A DNA stretch of 64,000 bases. Source: an uncultured Eubacteriales bacterium (GTDB lineage Bacteria > Bacillota > Clostridia > Oscillospirales > Acutalibacteraceae). The DNA is taken from assembly GCA_934445035.1 (NCBI GenBank), contig CAKSDI010000003.1, forward strand, positions 186,001-250,000, read 5' to 3'. Both the position numbers and the translations under genes were made by a program. Below are positions 38,123-45,580 of this stretch, piece after piece. Position 1 is the first letter of the stretch; each line of letters begins with the position of its first letter. The notes beneath the pieces were generated by a model that saw nothing but the letters and a program-made list of their open reading frames with translations, was not told the origin of the DNA and searched no databases.

Positions 38123-38911
38123 TTAGATATGAAGTATAAATCTTCTCTCTAATTTACTAAATACAAGACAGCCTATAGCAAACACACCGACAGAAAAACC
38201 AAGGCAAATGAGATTAAACGATAAACCGGGAATTCTGCCGTACATTATAACATCTCTGAAATAGGTCACATAATAATACATCGGGTTTAAGTGAACGACT
38301 GTTTTGATAAAATTATGTCCCTCTAAAAGCTCGTCGGAGTAAAGGATAGGAGTAAGATACATCCACATAGTTAAAAGCACGCTGTAAAGATGGGCGACAT
38401 CTCTGAAATACACTGTAACGGAGCTTAATATCAGGCACATTCCGCAGCAGAAAATAAAGCAGTAAATAATAGGCAGCGGGAAAAGAAGCGCCGTGAAAGT
38501 GGGATAAACGCCCTGAATCAGCATGACCGCCACAGCGGCAATAAGAGAAAACAGAAAATTTATAAGTGAAAAAATACACTTCTCTATCGGGAAAATATAT
38601 TTAGGAATATATACCTTTTTTATAAGCGAGGAAGCGCCTATTACCGCGGTGAGCGAATTGGTGGTAGCCTCCGCGAAAAAGTTCCACATAGCGGCGCCGA
38701 TGATATAATAAGTCGCAAAATTTTCCACGCTGATCCTAAGAAGCATACGGAAAACATTGGTAAGAACTATCATCATAAGAAGCGGATTTAAAACGCTCCA
38801 GGCAACGCCTAAAACAGAACGGCGGTATTTAATTTTAAAATCTTTTGAAACAAGATTTTTTAAAAGCGGAAGATATCTTTTAAAGTCACTTAAAAATTTA
38901 GAATTCCCCAA
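38123..38911 (-). CDS. Polysaccharide ABC transporter permease (TagG/Wzm-like)
   Basis: A 262-residue ABC-2 type permease with six predicted membrane segments. The start LKNLVSKDFKIKYRRSVLGVAWSVLNPLLMMIV is the family hallmark. Together with the ATPase it should export a lipid-linked polysaccharide. It is the first gene of the permease-ATPase-glycosyltransferase operon. Confidence 0.92.
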   Translation of the reverse strand: MGNSKFLSDFKRYLPLLKNLVSKDFKIKYRRSVLGVAWSVLNPLLMMIVLTNVFRMLLRISVENFATYYIIGAAMWNFFAEATTNSLTAVIGASSLIKKVYIPKYIFPIEKCIFSLINFLFSLIAAVAVMLIQGVYPTFTALLFPLPIIYCFIFCCGMCLILSSVTVYFRDVAHLYSVLLTMWMYLTPILYSDELLEGHNFIKTVVHLNPMYYYVTYFRDVIMYGRIPGLSFNLICLGFSVGVFAIGCLVFSKLERRFILHI

Positions 38912-39062
38912 ATTTCAAACCATCCTTTACAGGAAAAATATAGCATACTTATAAACTTAAAATATTATACACAAAAGCGAAAAAAAAGTCAATCGATTTT
39001 AATTGACTTGAAAGCCGCAGGGGCTTATAATATTCTTTGAAAAGAACCGAAAGGCATTTATA

Positions 39063-39677
39063 ATGATATTCTTAAAAAAAATCAAAAAGTTAATTATAAT
39101 AATACTTATTCTTATTTTGCTGACTGTTTTACTGCCTAATTTTTATGTTAGACTTATAGGCTCCGCAAGGATAAAAAAGGACTTATCATCGGTTAAAGAC
39201 GCCGATTATATCCTCGTTTTGGGAGCAGGGCTTAAAAGCGGAAAGCCGAGCGATATGCTGCGTGACAGGCTCGATGTAGCTATAGAGCTTTATAATTCAG
39301 GCGTTTGCAAAAAGCTGCTTATGAGCGGAGATCACACCGATAAGTATTATGACGAAGTGAGCGCGATGAAGACTTATGCTGTGGAAAACGGCGTTAAAGA
39401 ATCCGATATATATATGGATCACGCTGGAATTTCTACATATGACAGTATGTACAGAGCAAAAAATCTTTTCAGTGCTAAAAAAATAATAGTTGTAACTCAA
39501 AGGTATCACATTTACAGGGCTATTTATATTGCCGAAAATCTCGGAATAGAGGCTTACGGCTCTGTTCCCGCTCCAAGGCTTTATAAAGGCGCCGTTTACA
39601 GAGAAATAAGAGAAATTTTAGCGAGAGATAAGGACCTTTTAAAATGTATCTTTAAGCCGAAATCAAAAATTACCTGA
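39063..39677 (+). CDS. SanA/YdcF-like DUF218 protein
   Basis: 204 residues: an N-terminal membrane anchor (KLIIIILILILLTVLLPNFY), then a DUF218 domain with ADYILVLGAGLKSGKPSDMLRDRLDVAIELY, LLMSGDH and STYDSMYRAKN. SanA and ElyC relatives are envelope proteins linked to vancomycin resistance or envelope integrity; the biochemical activity is unknown. It overlaps the glycosylase gene tail to tail by 15 nt. Confidence 0.85.
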   Translation: MIFLKKIKKLIIIILILILLTVLLPNFYVRLIGSARIKKDLSSVKDADYILVLGAGLKSGKPSDMLRDRLDVAIELYNSGVCKKLLMSGDHTDKYYDEVSAMKTYAVENGVKESDIYMDHAGISTYDSMYRAKNLFSAKKIIVVTQRYHIYRAIYIAENLGIEAYGSVPAPRLYKGAVYREIREILARDKDLLKCIFKPKSKIT

Positions 39678-40496
39678 AAAACCTCTGTAATAATAAAAAA
39701 TATACTGCTGAACTATTCCGCCGTATTTTAAAGCAGCTTTAGGAATTTCGCCCCCGTAAAGGTCATTAACCGCGCGCTTTATCCAAACATCCTTCGGGAA
39801 AGCCTCAAAATGGGAAAGCCCGAAAAGCAATGTGCAATCGGCAACTTTCGGGCCCACGCCCTTTATTTTCATAAGCTGCTCTCTTGCAAAGTCGGTATCC
39901 GTATTTTTAAGGCTTAAAAGGTCTATTTCTTTTGAAGCGACTTTTTTTGCGGCGTCTATAATATATCCTGCCCTGAATCCCGCTCTTAAAACGGATAAGT
40001 CTTCGGGTTTTAAATCCGCTAATTTTGAAGCGGAGGGAAAGGTGTATCCATTTTCGCATTTTTCGCCGAAATTTTCACAAAGTCTTGAAATTATTCCTTT
40101 TATTCTCGGAATATTATTATTTTGAGAAATTATAAAAGAGCAGAGCGTTTCCCACGGCTCCTGATTAAGAATTCTTATGCCGCTACCATAGGTGGCGGCT
40201 TTTTTTAATATCGGATCGGCGCTTATCTCCTCTATTATTGCCGAATAATCTCGGCTTAGATCAAAATAAACGCTGAAGAATGAAGAAAACAGCTCTTCAT
40301 TTACTCCGCCGAGTATTATATCTTCTTTAGATTTTGAAACCTCGATATATTTATTATTAACAACCGCTCCCCAGGCGTTTTTATCCTCAAGATATTCCCA
40401 CCTGAAAGCCTGTCCGCAGTCAAAGGTCTGCTTTAAATCAAAATTTTTGACATTTTTAAGTATTGTTCTGTCTTTTTCGAATTCTGCTAAAACCAT
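39663..40496 (-). CDS. 8-oxoguanine DNA glycosylase (OGG1-type)
   Basis: 277 residues. The N-terminal TFDCGQAFRWEY and DLSRDYSAIIEEISADPIL segments are typical of OGG1. The HhH-GPD core carries the catalytic lysine in KGVGPKVADCTLL and the aspartate in FPKDVWIKR. It should excise 8-oxoguanine and cut by beta-elimination. This eukaryotic-like OGG family is frequent in Clostridia in place of MutM. Confidence 0.92.
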   Translation of the reverse strand: MVLAEFEKDRTILKNVKNFDLKQTFDCGQAFRWEYLEDKNAWGAVVNNKYIEVSKSKEDIILGGVNEELFSSFFSVYFDLSRDYSAIIEEISADPILKKAATYGSGIRILNQEPWETLCSFIISQNNNIPRIKGIISRLCENFGEKCENGYTFPSASKLADLKPEDLSVLRAGFRAGYIIDAAKKVASKEIDLLSLKNTDTDFAREQLMKIKGVGPKVADCTLLFGLSHFEAFPKDVWIKRAVNDLYGGEIPKAALKYGGIVQQYIFYYYRGFSGNF

Positions 40497-40576
40497 ATTT
40501 CATTCTCCTTGATTTAAATTTTATCAAAGGATCTTTTCTTTGTCAATAATTTACATAAATTCGACATTTAATTAGC

Positions 40577-40637
40577 GGTGGATAAAAAATTGCTTTAAAA
40601 TCGGGAGTTTTTAAACCTTTCCACCGAGTTATCCACA
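40577..40637. promoter_or_regulatory. Two DnaA-box-like sites in inverted orientation
   Basis: TTATCCACA (40629-40637) is an exact DnaA-box consensus. TTATCCACC on the minus strand (40577-40585) is a one-mismatch match. They lie in the AT-rich spacer between the glycosylase gene and the 91-residue gene. Two 9-mers may arise by chance, so this is only a candidate. Confidence 0.3.
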
Positions 40638-40706
40638 TTTTTATGTCAACCTGAATAAAATTTTACGCTTCCGTACAAAATAGAATTAAATTACGGAGGT
40701 TTTCAG

Positions 40707-40982
40707 ATGGTAAAAGGAGTTAATAAAACAGTTATCGAGATCAATGATACCGGCAGTCCTTTTTTTGAAAAAGTAGTTTTTTATGTTTCTTCTCAATTCG
40801 GAAATATGAGCGCAAAACAGCTTGAAAACGCCGCGACAGCCTTTGCGCAGGGGCTCAGCGATAAAGACGCTAAGAGAAGATCGCTGAGAAAAAGAGTAAG
40901 ACTTAAAAAATGGGTCAAGGTTTCGCTGATTGTGATATGCGGAATTATCGTTTCGGTAGCGGCGGCGCTGATATTCTTTTAA
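40707..40982 (+). CDS. Small C-terminally membrane-anchored protein of unknown function
   Basis: 91 residues with a good ribosome-binding site (GGAGG 8 nt upstream) and its own terminator. Residues 1-55 are soluble (INDTGSPFFEKVVFYVSSQFG then a helical AKQLENAATAFAQGL). Residues 56-68 are strongly basic. Residues 69-91 form one membrane helix ending at the C-terminus, a tail-anchored layout with the bulk in the cytoplasm. I do not recognise the family. Confidence 0.75.
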   Translation: MVKGVNKTVIEINDTGSPFFEKVVFYVSSQFGNMSAKQLENAATAFAQGLSDKDAKRRSLRKRVRLKKWVKVSLIVICGIIVSVAAALIFF

Positions 40983-41012
40983 ATGCAGGGTAATTTTTAA
41001 ATTACCTTGCAT
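40983..41012 (+). terminator. Terminator after the 91-residue gene
   Basis: The 12-bp stem atgcagggtaat / attaccttgcat (one mismatch) is followed by TTTTTCTTTT on the plus strand. Confidence 0.85.
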
Positions 41013-41069
41013 TTTTCTTTTATTTATGATAAAATTTTTTGTATATTATATTGAAAAACGGAGTTTTTT

Positions 41070-41807
41070 ATGAAACAGGATATTTTGGTTTCGGCAAAAT
41101 TGTTTTTTAAGCTGCTGCTTGTTTCGGTATTCTGCATTTTCGCAGTTCTTGGAATAAGCGTTTTGTGCAATAATTTTTTCGTTGATAAAATAGGTTACAC
41201 GGCTTACGGCGTTAAAAGCGAAGGCGAAAATACCGTTAAGCTTTACGAGTATAAGTATTCAGACGGTGAGGATACCTTTAAAAAGGAATACGAAGATAAA
41301 GGCTACACTGTCACAACTATGGCAAACAATAAGCTTACTAAAACAGGTTATGCTATTTTTTCGGTTGCCGTTTCAGCTATAAATATTGCAGTTATCTTCG
41401 GATTTGCTTATCCTAAGATAAAACAGATAGGTTTATCTGATCAAAATCTTTATTCCTGCGGAAGAAAAAAGAAAGATATTTTAAAAGGCTTAAAGATAGG
41501 TCTTATGTCAAATGTGCCTAATTTTATTTTCCTGCTGCTTATTTTTGCCCTAAAGAATTCCGCTCTTAAGGATTTTAATATGACCTTTTATAAATGGTCG
41601 GTTTGCTACCTTTACGCGCCTTTAGATCTTGTCTTAGGCTCAGGAAAAGTTACGGCGGCAAATGTTTCAGGCGTTCAGTTTTTTGTGCTTTTGCTGATAC
41701 AGCTTATTATCCCTTTAATTTGCACTCTTGCTTATATTTCGGGATTTAAAAATTTCTCGCTTTCGGAAAAACTCGTTTATGGAAATAAAAAAGGAGATAA
41801 AAAATAA
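41070..41807 (+). CDS. Membrane protein of unknown function
   Basis: 245 residues with about four or five hydrophobic helices: residues about 9-33, 95-115, 140-165 and 210-232. A soluble loop of about 55 residues lies after the first helix. I do not recognise the family. Its stop overlaps the start of the DUF624-like gene by 1 nt, so the two are made together and may form a complex. Confidence 0.75.
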   Translation: MKQDILVSAKLFFKLLLVSVFCIFAVLGISVLCNNFFVDKIGYTAYGVKSEGENTVKLYEYKYSDGEDTFKKEYEDKGYTVTTMANNKLTKTGYAIFSVAVSAINIAVIFGFAYPKIKQIGLSDQNLYSCGRKKKDILKGLKIGLMSNVPNFIFLLLIFALKNSALKDFNMTFYKWSVCYLYAPLDLVLGSGKVTAANVSGVQFFVLLLIQLIIPLICTLAYISGFKNFSLSEKLVYGNKKGDKK

Positions 41808-42637
41808 TGGCTGGCTTTTTAGGCTTTGGAAATTACGAAAAGGAAGGTCCCGGGATTAGTAAAAACGCTCCTAAAAAGAAGCCGTTTTTCGCTTTTTTCG
41901 AAACATATTTCAGGAATGCCTGGAGATTTGTAACTTTAAATACTGTCTATATTCTGTGCTGTATTCCTATTCTTTCTGTGGGCCTTGCTAATGCCGGAAT
42001 AACAAATGTAACAAGAAATATCGCGCGCGATAAGCATTCTTTCGGGTTAAGCGATTACTTTGAAACCATTAAAAAAAATTGGAAGCAAAGCCTGATCGTC
42101 GGAATTTTAAATCTGATTTTAACGGTGCTTATCTCATATGGGTCTTACTATTATTATTTTCATCAGTCAAAAAACAAAGCGATAAATTTCACCGATTCGC
42201 TCGGATTCGGAATTTGCATTTTCGCAGCTTTTGTTTTTACCGTTATGCAGTATTATATGTGGACTATGCTTATCACATTTAAGCTTTCGATAAAGAATAT
42301 TTATAAAAACAGCTTTAAATTTGTTTTTATAAATCTTAAGAAAAACTTTATCTGCTTTTTCTCAATGATATTGGTCTATGCGCTTTTTGTAGGCGTTTTA
42401 TTACTTATATCGCTTGTAAATTTCCCGCTTGCCGTAGCGGTCACCGTAGTGCTCAGCATTTGCTTTTTGCCGGCGTTCAGATTTTTGCTTATTCAGTTCT
42501 GCACTTTCCCGGCAATCAAAAAATATATGATAGATCCCTATTATGAGGAGCACCCGAACGACGATATCGAGCTTCGCAAAAACCTCGGCTTAGAGGTTCC
42601 CGACGATGAAGATGAGGATGAGGATTCAGAAGAATAA
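41807..42637 (+). CDS. DUF624 (YesL-like) membrane protein
   Basis: 276 residues with about five membrane helices. The middle part (FVTLNTVYILCCIPILSVGLANAGITNVTRNIARDKHSFGLSDYFETIKKNWKQS) matches the YesL/DUF624 family, often found in carbohydrate-utilisation loci. The last 20 residues are strongly acidic (PDDEDEDEDSEE). The role is unknown. Confidence 0.85.
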   Translation: MAGFLGFGNYEKEGPGISKNAPKKKPFFAFFETYFRNAWRFVTLNTVYILCCIPILSVGLANAGITNVTRNIARDKHSFGLSDYFETIKKNWKQSLIVGILNLILTVLISYGSYYYYFHQSKNKAINFTDSLGFGICIFAAFVFTVMQYYMWTMLITFKLSIKNIYKNSFKFVFINLKKNFICFFSMILVYALFVGVLLLISLVNFPLAVAVTVVLSICFLPAFRFLLIQFCTFPAIKKYMIDPYYEEHPNDDIELRKNLGLEVPDDEDEDEDSEE

Positions 42638-42643
42638 AACAAA

Positions 42644-42676
42644 GAATTCCGGAGCAATCAAAAAGCTCCGGAATTC
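42644..42676. terminator. Bidirectional terminator between DUF624 gene and spoVM
   Basis: A perfect 12-bp stem (gaattccggagc / gctccggaattc) lies between convergent genes. Confidence 0.75.
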
Positions 42677-42681
42677 TTATC

Positions 42682-42765
42682 TTATGTAGCGTCTTTTTTT
42701 ATTCCGAAAATCATTCTTAAAAAACCGCATAAAATTTTAGGACTTTTAATTAATACCACTTTCAT
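42682..42765 (-). CDS. spoVM: Stage V sporulation protein M-like micropeptide
   Basis: A 27-residue open frame. GGAGG lies 7 nt before the ATG. The peptide MKVVLIKSPKILCGFLRMIF shares the SpoVM pattern IK-x-PK-x-L-x-G-x-x-R, including proline 9, and ends basic (KKD). SpoVM of Bacillus is a 26-residue amphipathic helix that recognises the convex forespore membrane and recruits SpoIVA to start coat assembly. It follows a 48-residue gene by 16 nt. Confidence 0.82.
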   Translation of the reverse strand: MKVVLIKSPKILCGFLRMIFGIKKDAT

Positions 42766-42781
42766 AAAATTACCTCCCGGT

Positions 42782-42928
42782 TTATCTTTTTGAACACGAG
42801 CAACCGAGTATAATAACCCAGATCGCAAGTATTGCAATCAAGCACTTCGGCGGGCAAAAACAGCTTACGAGCAAACCGACAGCAAAAGTTATTGCCACTA
42901 TTCCTTTATTGCTTTTACCGCGTCGCAT
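42782..42928 (-). CDS. 48-residue membrane micropeptide upstream of spoVM
   Basis: A 48-codon frame starting MRRGKSNKGIVAITFAVGLL, with a GGGGG ribosome-binding site about 7 nt upstream. It is one or two short membrane helices split by a cysteine-proline cluster (CFCPPKC) and ends GCSCSKR. It sits 16 nt from spoVM on the same strand, so they form one small operon, and a sporulation role is likely from context. I do not recognise the family. Confidence 0.68.
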   Translation of the reverse strand: MRRGKSNKGIVAITFAVGLLVSCFCPPKCLIAILAIWVIILGCSCSKR

Positions 42929-43038
42929 TCTCAGCCCCCCTCGACTAATAACATTATAATCAATTTAAATAAAAATGTTACAAATCGGCGTTTTAACTTG
43001 ACTTTTTAAATATTTTAAAGTAAAATAATAAATAATTT

Positions 43039-43122
43039 GCGGATGTGGCGGAATTGGCAGACGCGCCAGACTTAGGATCTGGTGATTTTATCGTGGGGGT
43101 TCAAGTCCCTTCATCCGCACCA
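43039..43122 (+). tRNA. tRNA-Leu (anticodon TAG)
   Basis: A class II tRNA of 84 nt with encoded CCA: acceptor GCGGATG / CATCCGC, anticodon stem CCAGA / TCTGG around CTTAGGA (anticodon TAG), an extra arm (tgattttatcgtg) and T-arm GGGGG TTCAAGT CCCTT (ending in a G-T pair). Confidence 0.97.
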
Positions 43123-43153
43123 AAGTCCTAAAGGCGCAAGCCTTTGGGGCTTT
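43122..43153 (+). terminator. Terminator-like hairpin abutting tRNA-Leu
   Basis: The hairpin starts at the CCA end (aaagtcctaaaggcg ... tttggggcttta). It is nearly identical to the one after tRNA-Thr (5516-5547), including the flanking cttattcacttttcac. Confidence 0.6.
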
Positions 43154-43192
43154 ACTTATTCACTTTTCACATCTTTTTTGTAGTATCTTAAC

Positions 43193-43230
43193 AAAACCCG
43201 GCAAGTATCAAAAGATACTTGCCGGGTTTT
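43193..43230. terminator. Rho-independent terminator
   Basis: The perfect 17-bp stem aaaacccggcaagtatc / gatacttgccgggtttt is followed by T-rich sequence. It is about 70 nt past tRNA-Leu on the plus strand and also faces the 178-residue gene. Confidence 0.8.
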
Positions 43231-43354
43231 TATTGATAACTCATTCGTATTCCGCAAAAATATACGGAACACGGATCAGTTATCACTATTTTTTAATAGA
43301 TCTGTACTGTCAAAGGCGGGAGAAATTGTTACTCCTCAGAACAGTCTATTTGTC

Positions 43355-43390
43355 TATCGGATACAGGTGAAAATTTACCTGTATCCGATA
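43355..43390 (-). terminator. Hairpin after the 178-residue secreted protein gene
   Basis: A 14-bp perfect stem (tatcggatacaggt / acctgtatccgata) directly behind the stop codon; the T-run is poor, so it may act as a 3'-end stabiliser instead. Confidence 0.5.
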
Positions 43391-43404
43391 ATAAGATACA
43401 ATTT

Positions 43405-43941
43405 TTAGTCGATCTCAACTTTTACTGTTCCGATTTCAGTATTGTCAGCGGTATCCTTTGAAAGCTTGCCTGAAAGAACTAACTGAGCAGATTCAGAAGG
43501 CGCATTATCATAATTTCCTAAAGCAAGCTCGGCTGCAGATCCAAGCGTAAAGGAAGTTTTTTCAGCTCCGCTTATCATAAAAGAGCCGTTAACATCTTCA
43601 AAGCCTGAATTTTTGTCATAGGTAAAGTTTGCATTTATCGCGGCATTTGAGTGATTTTTAACGGTGATCTTATTGCCGGTTGAACTCCAGCTTCCTTCAG
43701 TTGCACCGCTATAAGAATGAGTATTCGGATTCCATTGACCTTCAGAGGCGTCTTTAAAAGTGTAGCTTAAATCCTCCCAGGTGATGTCAACACTGTAAAT
43801 AGTGTCGCTTGACGAACCTGCCTGATAGTTCGCCTTTACGCTGTGAGAATCGCTTTCGCCGGCAGTTAATGCCAATGCGGAAAAAGAGCTTATTGAGCAA
43901 GCAATCGCCACAGCTAAAACTAATGCTAAGTATTTTTTCAT
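43405..43941 (-). CDS. Secreted protein with the shared C-terminal beta-domain
   Basis: 178 residues. Residues 1-26 are a signal peptide (MKKYLALVLAVAIACSISSF ... ALA). Residues 46-178 are homologous to the last about 110 residues of the InlB-repeat protein (2358-4982): the pattern ITW-x-DLSYTF, W-[ND]P-x-TH-x-Y, GN-x-I-x-V-x-N and a final LSGK ... IGTVKVEI is shared. The domain is found in many gut Firmicutes surface proteins, but I know no established function. It is the second gene of a pair with the membrane-anchored protein upstream. Confidence 0.82.
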   Translation of the reverse strand: MKKYLALVLAVAIACSISSFSALALTAGESDSHSVKANYQAGSSSDTIYSVDITWEDLSYTFKDASEGQWNPNTHSYSGATEGSWSSTGNKITVKNHSNAAINANFTYDKNSGFEDVNGSFMISGAEKTSFTLGSAAELALGNYDNAPSESAQLVLSGKLSKDTADNTEIGTVKVEID

Positions 43942-44033
43942 AATGTTTCTTCCTTTCTGAAAAAATCGGTTTTTATATTAATCCGCCTTTAAAGCGCCGC
44001 CTTTGCCGGAGCCTTATGCGGTCAATATCCTAC

Positions 44034-44579
44034 TTAATCGGCGACAGTTACCGTCACGGGAATTTCGGTGTTTACCTTTGCCGCTTCCCCGCTTTGCCTG
44101 TCAAAATAAGACACAACGAATTTACTTTCATACTCCCCTGCCTGCAATAAATTTTCGGTGCCCTTTAAAATGTCGAGCTTAGTTACTTTATTACCCGGTG
44201 AAAGAGTACCCGACTGCATAACAACGGTATTTTTTATAACAAGCTGTAATACGATATCGTGCGTGGATTTAGAGGGATTTGCAAACAATAAAGTTACCTT
44301 TTTATCCGAAAGATCGATATTAACGGCTTTTGAATAAGTTAAAGATACCGCGCCTCCGCCCTTAGGTGCCGATAATTTAGAAGAATTATCATCGCCTATA
44401 GGCTCTGCGCTGCTTTCGGAAGATTTAGGAGCTTTATCGGGAGTAAGCTTTGAGGGTGACTTACCCGATTTTTTAAAAAACATTGCAAAGATCGTAACAC
44501 TGAATAAGAAAAGCAAAAGCAACAGGAGCAGTAAAAGCAAAAGCCAGCGCTTTTTATTTTTCTTTTTCTCATTTTCCAT
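44034..44579 (-). CDS. Membrane-anchored protein with extracellular beta-domain
   Basis: 181 residues: a basic start (MENEKKKNKKRW), a leucine-rich membrane helix (about 13-35), a low-complexity linker (serine, lysine, proline) and a beta-rich extracellular domain from about residue 75. The domain pattern resembles small Clostridial surface proteins (paired with the neighbouring secreted type) in which a stretch like FANPSKSTHDIVLQLVIKN is followed by SGTLSPGNKV and AGEYE. No named family is claimed. It is 92 nt upstream of the secreted gene on the same strand. Confidence 0.8.
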   Translation of the reverse strand: MENEKKKNKKRWLLLLLLLLLLLFLFSVTIFAMFFKKSGKSPSKLTPDKAPKSSESSAEPIGDDNSSKLSAPKGGGAVSLTYSKAVNIDLSDKKVTLLFANPSKSTHDIVLQLVIKNTVVMQSGTLSPGNKVTKLDILKGTENLLQAGEYESKFVVSYFDRQSGEAAKVNTEIPVTVTVAD

Positions 44580-44615
44580 AATCAGTCGCCCTCCGAATTA
44601 TCGCAATTTTTATAC

Positions 44616-44645
44616 TTGACAGCAACATTATATTTTCATTATAAT
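44616..44645 (+). promoter_or_regulatory. Promoter of the MerR-family gene
   Basis: A perfect TTGACA (44616-44621), 18-nt spacer, perfect TATAAT (44640-44645). The GTTCA-CCCC-TGAAC dyad follows at 44659-44672, about where transcription should begin, so a protein bound there could repress it. Confidence 0.8.
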
Positions 44646-44650
44646 AAGAG

Positions 44651-44680
44651 TATAACATGTTCACCCCTGAACGAATCAAG
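44651..44680 (+). repeat. 30-bp element with GTTCA-N4-TGAAC dyad, copy 2
   Basis: It is 29 of 30 identical to 5233-5262. It lies in the leader of the regulator gene and contains the perfect dyad GTTCA CCCC TGAAC (44659-44672). Confidence 0.65.
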
Positions 44681-44701
44681 AGCAAAAAGGAGAAAATTTT
44701 A

Positions 44702-45502
44702 ATGGATACAAAAAATTTTTTTCAGATATCCGAAGCGGCGCACGCCTGCGGAGTTTCTCGCAGCACTATTATGCGAATGGAAGAAAAATGTTTGCTAAAA
44801 CCTATCTATATCTCTCCCGAAAGCGGAAGAAGATATTATGATAATCATAATGTCGCGCGTATCTTACAGATAGAAAAATTCAAATCTATGGGACTTAGCA
44901 CCGAAGATATAATAGAATATTTTAATCGCGGAGGCGAGGCGGCGAATCTGCTCAAAATTCTTGAAAGCAAGCTTCACGATCTTACGCGCAGTGTAGAAGA
45001 ATTGCGGATAAGAGCCGAAAAAAGCGGCAGCATATCAGTTCAGATAATGAATTTACCCGAAGTGATATGTTGTATGAGAAAATGCGAGGGACACACGATC
45101 CAGGAAAAATACGACGCTATGTATGATTTTTACAGCGAATGTGTTCGCAAAGGGTTTAAATTATCAAGCGAACCTATTTTTTCTATCTCCGAGCGCCGCG
45201 ACTATCTCGACGGCTATATCGGAGATACTCCCTATCCTTTTTGGGTGGGAATTCCGATGATAAAAGAAAAAGCGCCGAAAGAATCGGTCGTCTTGCCGGC
45301 ATGCAAAGCGCTCTCCGTGCTATACTGCGGAGGATATGACGGAATTGACAACGCCTGGCTCACTTTAGGCAAAGAAGTTAAAGCGAGAGGGTTAAAAGCA
45401 AAGGATTTTCCGCGTGTTTTAGGAATAGTCGCGCCATACACCGGCCGTGAGATAGAAACGCGCCGTTACTGCCACCGCCTTGTTTTGCCGATAGAAGAAT
45501 GA
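44702..45502 (+). CDS. MerR-family regulator with GyrI-like effector domain
   Basis: 266 residues from the ATG at 44702 (GGAG 8-9 nt upstream; a frame from 44657 would run through the dyad element and is less likely). The N-terminus is a MerR winged helix (FFQISEAAHACGVSRSTIMRMEEKCLLKPIY), then a dimerisation helix (about residues 80-115), then a GyrI-like ligand-binding domain (from about 120). BmrR-type proteins sense small hydrophobic ligands and activate promoters. Here it lies just upstream of the hexosaminidase gene on the same strand. Confidence 0.88.
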   Translation: MDTKNFFQISEAAHACGVSRSTIMRMEEKCLLKPIYISPESGRRYYDNHNVARILQIEKFKSMGLSTEDIIEYFNRGGEAANLLKILESKLHDLTRSVEELRIRAEKSGSISVQIMNLPEVICCMRKCEGHTIQEKYDAMYDFYSECVRKGFKLSSEPIFSISERRDYLDGYIGDTPYPFWVGIPMIKEKAPKESVVLPACKALSVLYCGGYDGIDNAWLTLGKEVKARGLKAKDFPRVLGIVAPYTGREIETRRYCHRLVLPIEE

Positions 45503-45580
45503 AATTATTACATATTTTATTGATTTTAAAGATAGATTATGTTATATTAGTCAGGAAATTGATCCAAAGAGGTTTGAACT

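Noticed and set aside
44657..44701. Extended N-terminus for the MerR-family protein
   Set aside because: The additional 15 codons cover the dyad repeat and lack a ribosome-binding site, whereas the ATG at 44702 has GGAG at the right distance and gives the family start.
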